Source of the DNA: Serratia sp. AKBS12
GTDB lineage: Bacteria; Pseudomonadota; Gammaproteobacteria; Enterobacterales; Enterobacteriaceae
Assembly: GCF_024793895.1 (NCBI RefSeq)
Contig: NZ_JANUSB010000015.1
Location: 1,240,001 to 1,304,000, forward strand
Reading direction: 5' to 3'
DNA: 64,000 bases
The notes beneath the pieces were generated by a model that saw nothing but the letters and a program-made list of their open reading frames with translations, was not told where the DNA came from and made no database searches. Both the position numbers and the translations under genes were made by a program. Below, piece by piece: positions 52,755 through 60,214 of this stretch; positions within the stretch are counted from its first letter, which is position 1, and each line of letters starts with the position of its first letter.

Positions 52755-53780
52755 GTGGAATTTATTACCGACACGCTACACACCCTCACGCAATTAGATG
52801 AGGAAGAATACCGCCGTTTTCATACCCAGTGCGGTTCGCCGTTATTTTATGACTGGCGTTTTTTACAAGCGGCAGAGCTTTCCCCGTTACTGTCTGTAAA
52901 ACAATTTTTTTATCTGACGGTTAGGCTCGAAGGCAAGCTGGTCGCTTTTATACCCGCTTATTTGCAACGGCTGGATGTGGTTGATCCCTTTCATGTACTG
53001 GAGCAAAAGGCCGATATACGCAACACTGGTGATGATTATGGTTTATTCAGCCATATAATGCACTGTTTTAATAGCACCGTATTAAGCTTTTCAACGCTAA
53101 AAAATATTTATGACAGTCTGTTTATGCGGCTAAAAATGACCGCGGAGCAGGTTGGTGCCCGCTATTCCGGTTTGCTGAATGTCGCCGATTCGCCGCTATT
53201 GCCGTTAGCGGCACAAGCCGATTTGAACATCAACTATATGTTCGATCGCTATTATGCCGATTTGACGCACTTCCGCGATTTTGAACATTTTCTTGAAAGC
53301 CTGCCTTATGATGGCCGCGGTGAAATGCGCAGGCAAATGCGCAAATTCAATGACAGCGGGGCGGTTGCTTCAATCGTTGCACCGCCATTCGATCAGCGCC
53401 TGGAACAGCTCACTGAGCTATGTTTTCAGACCACCGCACGTCATGGTACGCCACAGTATTTCCCGGCGGCGCCTCTGGCGCGCTTCAGCCGGCTTTGTGG
53501 CGATCTTATTCGTTTGAATATTATCGAGAAAGATGGCGAATTGCTTGCTGGCATGGTGTGCTTTGAGGAACAGGACACGCTACACCTATGGTCAGCCGGC
53601 ATGAAGTATGAAGGCCTGGCGTTCAGCCCGTACACCCTGTGTTTTGCCAACGCTTATCAATATGCCTTTCAGCGGCGTCTGAAGCGCCTTGAGGCAGGGC
53701 GATTAAACGCCAAAATCAAAACCCGGCTGGGCTTGCAACCATTGCCTCTGTATGCCGTAACCCACCACCCCCATCAGTAA
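52755..53780 (+). CDS. GNAT/FemAB-like acyltransferase of unknown substrate
   Basis: 341 residues starting at GTG 52755 (GAGG seven bases upstream). The layout fits peptidoglycan-biosynthesis-type GNAT (FemAB-like, Acetyltransf_6) proteins: an N-terminal domain with FYDWRFLQAAE, YFYL-type strand (FFYLTVRLEGKLVAFIPAYL read in part) and YDGRGEMRRQMRKFNDSG, then a C-terminal half with FPAAPLARFSRLCG, ELLAGMVCFEEQDTLHLW and the LEAGRLNAKIKTRLGL end. Such enzymes transfer acyl or aminoacyl groups, often to peptide-like or natural-product amines. It lies between the methyltransferase and the oxidase genes. Confidence 0.72.
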   Translation: MEFITDTLHTLTQLDEEEYRRFHTQCGSPLFYDWRFLQAAELSPLLSVKQFFYLTVRLEGKLVAFIPAYLQRLDVVDPFHVLEQKADIRNTGDDYGLFSHIMHCFNSTVLSFSTLKNIYDSLFMRLKMTAEQVGARYSGLLNVADSPLLPLAAQADLNINYMFDRYYADLTHFRDFEHFLESLPYDGRGEMRRQMRKFNDSGAVASIVAPPFDQRLEQLTELCFQTTARHGTPQYFPAAPLARFSRLCGDLIRLNIIEKDGELLAGMVCFEEQDTLHLWSAGMKYEGLAFSPYTLCFANAYQYAFQRRLKRLEAGRLNAKIKTRLGLQPLPLYAVTHHPHQ

Positions 53781-53826
53781 TCAGCCCATGAAGCAGCTAC
53801 TTCAATAACGCACAAAGGTTTCTACT

Positions 53827-55191
53827 ATGACAGAGCTTTCTTTAACCTGCGCAGCAGATGATTATCGTTTATTTTGCTGCCAACTGAGTGGAAAGGTTCG
53901 CTCCCGTTATCATGCCGAATATGCTGGCTGGTATCGTCAGGCAAGCTGGAACCAGCGGGATTTTAAACGTTTTCCTGAACTGATTGTGCGCGCGGAATGT
54001 CAAGAGGACATCGTTGCCACCGTTAATCTTGCCGGTAAGTATGGCAAAGCGCTGTGTGTTCGCGCCGGGGGACACAGCTATGCCGGCGTTTTCCTGCAAA
54101 ATGACAGCATCCTGCTGGATATTTCGGCTCTGAATGAGGTGCAGGTAGATACCACTACCGGCATCGCCCGTGTCGAACCCGGCACCACCGGGCGACAATT
54201 AATGCAAAAACTGGCGCCATTGGGCCTGGCGTTCCCGACCGGACATGGCGGCGATGTGGCGCTAAGCGGATTTTTACTCGGTGGCGGGCTGGGGATAAAT
54301 TCTACCGCCTGGGGCGGCATGAGCGTATTCAACGTCACGGCGATTGACGTTGTTACCGCCGACGGCGAGTGCAGGCACGCCAACGCCAGCGAGAACCCCG
54401 AGTTGTGGTGGGCGGCGCGCGGTGCCGGGCCAAATGCCTTTTTTGTCATCACCGCGTTCTATCTCCAGTGCTGGCCACATCCGGCGGCGATCACCAGTCA
54501 TCTCTATAGTTTGCCGGATAAGGCATTGCCGTTACTGTTCGAAATGCTCGACAGTCACCAGTGGGACAAGCAGTTGCAAATCATGATCGTATTGGGCGGC
54601 AACCACCAACAGGTGGTGGTCAATACGCTGGCCTTCGCCGATAGCGTCCGCCAGGCGGATGCGCTACAGGCTTTGTTCACCCACCGGATCCAGCGATTCA
54701 AACTGGATATTCAATGTTTGGCAACGGAAAAGATGGCGGATTTTGAAGCGATATACCGGCAAAGCGAGCAGGCTCTGGTGTGTTCCCGCTTCCGTACCGA
54801 TAACCTGTTCACCAATCGGATTCTGGAGGTGAGTGCCATCCTGCGTGAGCAGTTGCCGTCTCAGCCCTCGGCCCAGGGCATGACGATGATTATCTGGCGC
54901 GGCGACCAGACGTTTCCCGACGCCGCCTATTCGGCAACCGGACGCTATTTCGTCTCCAGCTATATGCAGTGGGATGATCCGCAACAGGATGAGGCCAACC
55001 GGCAATGGTTGAGCCATTGTTATGACCGTTTGGCCCCCTATGCCTGCGGACATTATATCAACGAGTTTGATCTGGAAGGGCGCAGCCATACGGTAGAGCG
55101 CTGCTACGCGCCACAACATTGGCAACGTCTGCTGGCGCTGAGGGAACGCTACGATCCAGATGCGGTATTCCCGCGACTTGACACGCAGTAA
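53827..55191 (+). CDS. FAD-dependent oxidoreductase, berberine-bridge-enzyme type
   Basis: 454 residues: a PCMH-type FAD domain (about 45-225) with RAGGHSYAG, in which His83 is the expected covalent FAD attachment site, and a C-terminal BBE domain (about 405-450, YINEFDLEG...). In bicovalent relatives a Cys follows in a GVC block; here that stretch reads PTGHGGDVALSG with no Cys, so only one covalent link is likely. No signal peptide is seen. The family oxidises alcohols, sugars and alkaloid-like compounds with oxygen. It is the last gene of the three-gene group; a terminator-like hairpin lies 72 bases downstream. Confidence 0.85.
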   Translation: MTELSLTCAADDYRLFCCQLSGKVRSRYHAEYAGWYRQASWNQRDFKRFPELIVRAECQEDIVATVNLAGKYGKALCVRAGGHSYAGVFLQNDSILLDISALNEVQVDTTTGIARVEPGTTGRQLMQKLAPLGLAFPTGHGGDVALSGFLLGGGLGINSTAWGGMSVFNVTAIDVVTADGECRHANASENPELWWAARGAGPNAFFVITAFYLQCWPHPAAITSHLYSLPDKALPLLFEMLDSHQWDKQLQIMIVLGGNHQQVVVNTLAFADSVRQADALQALFTHRIQRFKLDIQCLATEKMADFEAIYRQSEQALVCSRFRTDNLFTNRILEVSAILREQLPSQPSAQGMTMIIWRGDQTFPDAAYSATGRYFVSSYMQWDDPQQDEANRQWLSHCYDRLAPYACGHYINEFDLEGRSHTVERCYAPQHWQRLLALRERYDPDAVFPRLDTQ

Positions 55192-55263
55192 AACAGCAAC
55201 CTGATACAATCGGTTAGCGCTCGACGCTGTTAAACTGGCTCCATCAACCGCAACATTTGCCTT

Positions 55264-55297
55264 GCAGGGCGTGAATACCGTTACGCCCTGCGTATTT
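55264..55297 (+). terminator. Terminator-like hairpin after the oxidoreductase gene
   Basis: GCAGGGCGT pairs with ACGCCCTGC over a ten-base loop and is followed by GTATTTT. The stem is perfect and the T-run interrupted. It separates the oxidase gene from the EamA transporter gene that starts shortly afterwards. Confidence 0.6.
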
Positions 55298-55310
55298 TGA
55301 TGGAGTCGTA

Positions 55311-56276
55311 ATGTTTACTGGTGTGTTATTTGCGCTATCTGCCGGCCTGATGTGGGGGCTTATCTTCGTTGGGCCACTGCTGGTGCCGGATTATCCTGCG
55401 GCGTTGCAATCCACCGGGCGCTACCTGGCATTTGGGCTGATTGCCTTACCGTTGGCCTGGCTGGATCGGCGGCGTTTGAAACGCTTGCTACGCCACGACT
55501 GGTTAGAAGCGTTGAAGCTGACGGCGATCGGTAATCTGCTGTATTACCTGTGCCTGGCCAGTGCCATTCAGCGTACCGGCGCCCCCGTGTCCACCATGAT
55601 CATCGGTACCTTGCCGGTGGTGATTTCCGTGACCGCCAATCTGTTTTATGGTCAACATGATGGGCGTCTCGCCTGGCACAAGCTGATGCCGGCGCTGTTG
55701 CTGATCGCGCTTGGGCTGGTGCTGGTCAACATTGCCGAACTGCAAGGCAACGCTGTGCCGGTGGATAAATGGCGTTATGGCAGTGGATTAGCGCTGGCGT
55801 TGCTGGCGGTAGCGTGCTGGACCTGGTTCCCACTGCGTAACGCCCGCTGGCTACGCGAACACCCAGACCAGCGGCCGACCACCTGGGCGACGGCGCAAGG
55901 CCTGGTGACGTTACCGCTGGCGCTGCTGGGGTATCTGCTGATTTGCGGCCAACTGGCGCTGACGCAGCCCGAGTTTGCCTTGCCGTTCGGCCCGCGACCG
56001 GTGGTATTCGTCGGCTTGATGCTCGCTCTCGGCCTCTTCTGTTCATGGATCGGTGCATTATGTTGGAACGAAGCCAGTCAGCGACTGCCAACGGTACTGG
56101 TAGGGCCGTTGATTGTGTTCGAAATTCTGGCTGGTTTGGCGTATACCTTCATGCTGCGCCAGGCATGGCCGCCGTTGCTGACGGTCTGTGGCATTGGCTG
56201 CCTGATCGGCGGGGTGGTTTATGCGATGCGAATTCGGCCAGAGCCGATGGTGGTTTCGTTGAGCGTGGAAAAATAA
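55311..56276 (+). CDS. EamA (DMT) family transporter
   Basis: A 321-residue permease with about ten helices and two EamA repeats; FALSAGLMWGLIFVGPLLVPD opens the first (quoted in part as SAGLMWGLIF) and LALALLAVACWTWFPLRNA the second. GGAG is placed well before the ATG. The group exports small metabolites. It could export the product of the three-gene cluster just upstream, but the hairpin between them and its own likely promoter region make that uncertain. Confidence 0.83.
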   Translation: MFTGVLFALSAGLMWGLIFVGPLLVPDYPAALQSTGRYLAFGLIALPLAWLDRRRLKRLLRHDWLEALKLTAIGNLLYYLCLASAIQRTGAPVSTMIIGTLPVVISVTANLFYGQHDGRLAWHKLMPALLLIALGLVLVNIAELQGNAVPVDKWRYGSGLALALLAVACWTWFPLRNARWLREHPDQRPTTWATAQGLVTLPLALLGYLLICGQLALTQPEFALPFGPRPVVFVGLMLALGLFCSWIGALCWNEASQRLPTVLVGPLIVFEILAGLAYTFMLRQAWPPLLTVCGIGCLIGGVVYAMRIRPEPMVVSLSVEK

Positions 56277-56277
56277 C

Positions 56278-56300
56278 GCCTGCCGCACGCGGCGGCAGGC
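56278..56300. terminator. Bidirectional hairpin between EamA and EF-G genes
   Basis: GCCTGCCGC pairs perfectly with GCGGCAGGC over a five-base loop, lying directly between two converging stops. No T-run follows on either side. Confidence 0.6.
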
Positions 56301-56306
56301 TGAGGA

Positions 56307-58412
56307 TCAGCGCTTGTGGTGGTTAACGATCTCTTCGGCCACGTTACGCGGCGCTTCGGCGTAATGGCTGAACTCCATGGTATAGCTAGCCCGCCCCTGT
56401 GACATCGAGCGCAGGGTGGTGGAATAGCCAAACATTTCGGACAGCGGTACTTTGGCATGGATTGCCTTACCGCCACCGCCTGGAATATCCTCCATGCCCT
56501 GCAACTGGCCGCGCCGTGACGATAAATCCCCCATCACGCCGCCGGCGTACTCTTCCGGCGTCTCGATTTCAACCTTCATGATCGGCTCCAGAATCGCCGG
56601 GTCCGCCTGGCGACAGGCGTCTTTGAAGCCGAAGATCGCCGCCATGCGAAACGCCTGCTCGGACGAATCGACATCATGATAAGAGCCAAAGGTCAGATGC
56701 ACCTTGACGTCCACCACCGGATAACCGGCCAGCACGCCGCTGCCTAACGCTTCCTGAATGCCTTTCTTCACCGCCGGAATATACTCGCCGGGGATCACAC
56801 CGCCCTTGATCTCATCAAAGAACTCGAAACCTTTGCCGGCATCGTTCGGCTCCACCGTCAGCACTACGTGGCCGTATTGGCCTTTACCGCCGGATTGCCG
56901 GACGAATTTGCCTTCAACATCATTGACCTTGCGGCGAATGGTTTCGCGATAGGAAACCTGCGGTTTGCCGGTGGTGGTTTCCACGCCGAACTCGCGCCGC
57001 ATCCGGTCAACGATGATTTCCAGATGCAGCTCTCCCATGCCGTAAATAAGGGTCTGGCCGGATTCTTCATCGGTACGCACCCGGAACGACGGATCCTCGG
57101 AGGACAGACGTTGCAGCGCAATGCCCATTTTCTCCTGATCGCTCTTGGTCTTCGGCTCGATCGCCTGGGCGATCACCGGTTCCGGAAACACCATACGCTC
57201 CAGCGTGACAATGGCGCTCGGATCGCACAACGTATCACCAGTAGTCACGTCTTTCAGGCCGACACAGGCGGCAATGTCGCCGGCGTGCAGTTCTTCCACG
57301 TCCTTGCGATCGTTGGCGTGCATTTGCACGATGCGGCCAATGCGCTCTTTCTTGCCTTTTACCGGATTGTAAACGCTGCTGCCCTTGGCGAGTACGCCAG
57401 AGTAAACGCGCACAAAGGTCAGTTGGCCGACGAACGGATCGGTCATCAATTTAAACGCCAGCGCCGAGAATTTCTCGTTGTCGTCTGCACGGCGGCTGAC
57501 GATATGGTCGTCTTCGTCGTGGCCTTCCATCGGCGGCACGTCGAGCGGCGAGGGCATCAGTTCGATCACCGCATCCAGCATGCGCTGTACGCCTTTGTTA
57601 CGGAACGCCGAACCGCACAGCATCGGCTGGATCTCGCCGGCAATGGTGCGCGCACGCAGGCCGGCGGTGATTTCCGCATCACTGAGCGTTTCGCCGCCAA
57701 GGTATTTTTCCATCAGTTGCTCAGAACCTTCCGCCGCAGCTTCGACCATTTTTTCGCGCCACTCGTTGGCAGAAGCAACCAGTTCGGCCGGAACGTCTTC
57801 AAAGCGGAAGGTCATGCCCTGTGACGCTTCGTCCCAGAAAATGGCCTGCATGCGCAGCAGATCCACCACGCCGCTAAAATGGTCTTCTGCGCCAATCGGA
57901 ATGACGATCGGCACGGGATTGGCCTTCAGTCGGTCAATCATCATTTGCCGCACGCGGAAGAAGTTGGCGCCAACGCGATCCATCTTGTTAACGAAAGCCA
58001 GGCGTGGCACGCGGTATTTATTCGCCTGCCGCCACACGGTTTCCGACTGTGGCTGTACGCCGCCCACCGAGTCATACACCATCACCGCACCATCCAGTAC
58101 GCGCATCGAACGTTCTACCTCAATGGTGAAATCGACGTGCCCTGGGGTGTCGATGATGTTGATGCGATGTTGCGGATAATCATGTTCCATGCCGTTCCAA
58201 AAACAGGTGGTCGCCGCCGAGGTAATGGTGATCCCGCGTTCCTGTTCCTGAGCCATCCAGTCCATCGTTGCGGCGCCGTCATGGACTTCGCCCAGCTTGT
58301 GACTGACCCCGGTGTAAAACAGAATCCGCTCGGTCGTCGTGGTTTTGCCGGCATCAATGTGCGCCGAGATGCCGATGTTGCGGTAACGTTCAATAGGGGT
58401 AGTGCGTGCCAT
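56307..58412 (-). CDS. Elongation factor G, stand-alone second copy
   Basis: 701 residues with a full EF-G: G1 [13 protein letters not shown]2 [11 protein letters not shown]3 DTPGHVDF, G4 NKMD and G5 GSAF, then domains II-V with GGKGQYGHV and the [11 protein letters not shown] block of domain IV. It is a GTPase that moves tRNAs and mRNA on the ribosome. It stands alone, with no rpsL, rpsG or tuf beside it, so it is a paralog rather than the str-operon fusA, by inference. The length is close to the housekeeping protein and all GTPase motifs are kept, so it should be active. Whether it aids translocation, recycling or antibiotic tolerance is not known. Confidence 0.88.
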   Translation of the reverse strand: MARTTPIERYRNIGISAHIDAGKTTTTERILFYTGVSHKLGEVHDGAATMDWMAQEQERGITITSAATTCFWNGMEHDYPQHRINIIDTPGHVDFTIEVERSMRVLDGAVMVYDSVGGVQPQSETVWRQANKYRVPRLAFVNKMDRVGANFFRVRQMMIDRLKANPVPIVIPIGAEDHFSGVVDLLRMQAIFWDEASQGMTFRFEDVPAELVASANEWREKMVEAAAEGSEQLMEKYLGGETLSDAEITAGLRARTIAGEIQPMLCGSAFRNKGVQRMLDAVIELMPSPLDVPPMEGHDEDDHIVSRRADDNEKFSALAFKLMTDPFVGQLTFVRVYSGVLAKGSSVYNPVKGKKERIGRIVQMHANDRKDVEELHAGDIAACVGLKDVTTGDTLCDPSAIVTLERMVFPEPVIAQAIEPKTKSDQEKMGIALQRLSSEDPSFRVRTDEESGQTLIYGMGELHLEIIVDRMRREFGVETTTGKPQVSYRETIRRKVNDVEGKFVRQSGGKGQYGHVVLTVEPNDAGKGFEFFDEIKGGVIPGEYIPAVKKGIQEALGSGVLAGYPVVDVKVHLTFGSYHDVDSSEQAFRMAAIFGFKDACRQADPAILEPIMKVEIETPEEYAGGVMGDLSSRRGQLQGMEDIPGGGGKAIHAKVPLSEMFGYSTTLRSMSQGRASYTMEFSHYAEAPRNVAEEIVNHHKR

Positions 58413-58970
58413 AATTAACCTTGCTTAGCCGTTTTGGCGTGAGACTCGGCCGCGCGCGGGCAATGCCGCGAACCGATTGCTCCAGTCTTGCAATAACGAT
58501 AATCCTCAGTGGATTATCTGCCATGCCCGGCGGTGTTTTTGCCAGACATTCACTAATCGTAGTTTACCGCAGTGCTTTTATTAAGCGATGGCTGCAATAG
58601 GCGTGATCTGCCGGTAAGCGTGAGCAGCATATGCAGTGAGTGCAGGGCAGCGGAAGTCCTGCGCCAGCTATAGCGTGGGGATATCGCAACCTCGAGTCGT
58701 TTGGGCGCATGATAAATGCCGTCATTTGGCATGTACGCCAGAAGCTGGAGTGCTTAAATATACGGCAGAAAAAGGGATAGCATTTTTCAATTACCTCTGC
58801 GCTGAACCCTTGTCTCAATAACATCTAAACAAGTTGGCTATTTACCCGCCAAATATAATCCATCGTGCTTATAATGCTGACGCGGAATATTTACCGCGAA
58901 GATAAGGAGGCCAGATCCACTATGCGACACCGAGAGGTATTTATCGAAACTATCAACTGAGGAAATAACA
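58413..58970. other. Intergenic region between the EF-G copy and mgtS
   Basis: 558 bases. The first 400 hold no gene I would support. Towards mgtS there are two TATAAT boxes (58854-58859 and 58870-58875), an AAGGAGG at 58904-58910, and a 12-codon open frame (58922-58960). The promoter of the EF-G gene must lie at the left end, reading leftward. I looked for PhoP boxes and found none that I trust. Confidence 0.5.
58922..58960 (+). CDS. Possible 12-residue leader peptide upstream of mgtS
   Basis: The frame reads MRHREVFIETIN and stops ten bases before the mgtS start. A strong AAGGAGG lies 11 bases upstream of its ATG, slightly far but usable. It would sit in the mgtS mRNA if transcription starts at the TATAAT boxes upstream. 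Translated upstream frames control other magnesium genes, so the arrangement is worth noting, but chance is not excluded. Confidence 0.35.
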   Translation: MRHREVFIETIN

Positions 58971-59063
58971 ATGGGAAACATGAGCGTATTTATCGGGTTC
59001 CTGGGTATCATCAGCACCCTCGGGCTGCTGGCGGCGTACCTAAGCACCAAATGGGATGACTAA
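58971..59063 (+). CDS. mgtS: Small membrane protein MgtS
   Basis: A 30-residue protein, MGNMSVFIGFLGII at the start and LAAYLSTKWDD at the end, with a single hydrophobic helix. It closely follows E. coli MgtS (formerly YneM, 31 residues, ending LAAYFSHKWDD as I recall). MgtS sits in the inner membrane, protects the magnesium transporter MgtA from degradation and affects PitA. CTGAGGA lies about eight bases before the start. It is too short for ordinary gene calls and easily missed. Confidence 0.9.
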   Translation: MGNMSVFIGFLGIISTLGLLAAYLSTKWDD

Positions 59064-59135
59064 ATGAATCTTAACGATCCACCCAGACCTGTCCTCCCCG
59101 GCATAACTGGTTTTATATCGGGGAGGATGCCATAA
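59064..59135 (+). CDS. Possible 23-residue protein directly after mgtS
   Basis: An ATG immediately follows the mgtS stop (TAA ATG) and opens 23 codons starting MNLNDPPRPVLPG. An inverted repeat CCTCCCCG / CGGGGAGG (59093-59126) lies inside it. No separate ribosome site is present, so translation would depend on re-initiation after mgtS. Low confidence; the hairpin alone may be the real feature. Confidence 0.25.
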   Translation: MNLNDPPRPVLPGITGFISGRMP

Positions 59136-59169
59136 ACCCTCACATACTGCGGTTGCGCAGCCTGATATT

Positions 59170-59361
59170 ATGTTTATCTCACTTCTTGTTCTACTGTACG
59201 CAATTCTGATGGTCGCGGTTGGCCTCAACGAAATCTATTGCCGCACCACCGGCAACAGCGCATTCCTGCTAATATTTCTGTTTATTCTTGCTGGCTGTCT
59301 GACATTGCTGGCCTTGTTCTGGCGCCTGACCGGCCGGCAGAACCGCAACCCTCGCCGATAA
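59170..59361 (+). CDS. Possible small two-helix membrane protein
   Basis: 63 residues with two hydrophobic segments (about 2-19 and 31-51, the second FLLIFLFILAGCLTLLALFW) and a basic C-terminal tail (RQNRNPRR). The composition is that of a true membrane protein and it follows the mgtS region on the same strand, but no ribosome site is evident before the ATG. Unknown function. Confidence 0.45.
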   Translation: MFISLLVLLYAILMVAVGLNEIYCRTTGNSAFLLIFLFILAGCLTLLALFWRLTGRQNRNPRR

Positions 59362-59574
59362 TCCGTTTTAAACACTTTCCGCCTGCTGACCACGGCACCG
59401 CCGCGACAATAGTCATAGTTGTAATAATCAGCCCATCTACGAGGGCAGCATGGGGAGCAATGACAAGGCACGCAGTATAAATCAGATGCTCGGGCCTTGC
59501 CTCTGGCTTGGTACAGAGTGCGGATCCCTGTGGAATTTAAGGCGTTTTTGCAGAGGGAAAATAGCAGCGTATTT

Positions 59575-60084
59575 TTACGTTTTGCTACGACGCTCACTGA
59601 TCCACTGTTTGACTTCGACAGTGAAAGTATCTGGCGCTTTACGAAACATACTCCGAACCAGGTCAAGCACGGTATAGCGTGCCAGTTCCTCTTCCATGCG
59701 TTTTTGCGCGCTGTCCATCAACGAACGTACGCTGCAAGGTCCGTCGCAAACCCAGGACGGCGGCGCTTCATCAAATAGCGCCAGTCGCTGGCGGATTTCG
59801 CGGCATTCGAACATTGATTTCTGCCCGTCAATGGCATGCACAATATCGAGAATGGTGATCAGTTCGCTGGCGCATGCCAGCCGGAACCCACCACCTTTGC
59901 CCTCAGTGCTTACCACCAGACCGGCACGCGATAAGCGGGTAAATATTTTTGCCAGATAGTCGTACGGTACGTTTTGCAACTCAGCCAGTTCGCGAACACT
60001 CATTTCCCGCGAGTCGCCGTTTGCATCAACCATGCTCATCAGGCTGTGAATACCGTATTCGACACCAGAACTGTAGAACGCCAT
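59575..60084 (-). CDS. Rrf2 family regulator with three cysteines
   Basis: 169 residues: an Rrf2 winged helix at the N-terminus (SVRELAELQNVPYDYLAKIF, then GKGGGFRLA wing) and a dimerisation helix. Cys94, Cys113 and Cys117 form a C-x18-C-x3-C pattern in the loop where IscR and NsrR bind an iron-sulfur cluster, but the spacing differs from theirs (C-x5-C-x5/7-C). It is divergent from the flavoprotein gene. A perfect palindrome lies between them on that gene's promoter, so it probably represses it. AAGGAG precedes its start. The signal may be redox, NO or iron, by inference. Confidence 0.87.
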   Translation of the reverse strand: MAFYSSGVEYGIHSLMSMVDANGDSREMSVRELAELQNVPYDYLAKIFTRLSRAGLVVSTEGKGGGFRLACASELITILDIVHAIDGQKSMFECREIRQRLALFDEAPPSWVCDGPCSVRSLMDSAQKRMEEELARYTVLDLVRSMFRKAPDTFTVEVKQWISERRSKT

Positions 60085-60139
60085 TTATTACTCCTTTGCT
60101 TTCTCTGTGTCAGATGATAGCGCAGATACTCAGAAAGAT

Positions 60140-60163
60140 CTTGTCGTAGTTAACTACGACAAG
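60140..60163. promoter_or_regulatory. Perfect 24-bp palindrome, likely Rrf2 operator
   Basis: The arm CTTGTCGTAGTT is followed at once by its exact reverse complement, giving a 24-base palindrome with TAGTTAACTA at its centre. It lies between the Rrf2 and flavoprotein genes, 56 bases from the Rrf2 start and 52 bases from the flavoprotein start. It covers the -35 box and the whole spacer of the promoter described next. Confidence 0.8.
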
Positions 60164-60169
60164 TATAGT
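60141..60169 (+). promoter_or_regulatory. Sigma-70 promoter of the flavoprotein gene
   Basis: TTGTCG (60141-60146, four of six consensus bases) and TATAGT (60164-60169, five of six) with the ideal 17-base spacing. The predicted start of transcription is near 60176, giving a leader of about 40 bases. The palindrome overlaps the -35 box and spacer, so a bound repressor would block RNA polymerase. Confidence 0.7.
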
Positions 60170-60214
60170 GGCAGTTACCGGGCCGAACGGTCTAAAAATG
60201 CAAAAGGGCATAAA

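Noticed and set aside
51936-55191. The three-gene cluster as an antiphage defence island
   Set aside because: None of the proteins shows nuclease, helicase, NTPase or toxin-like motifs; they look like metabolic enzymes.
58564-58824. 86-codon leftward frame upstream of the EF-G gene
   Set aside because: No ribosome site and a Cys/His-rich, patternless translation; lies in a region best read as non-coding.
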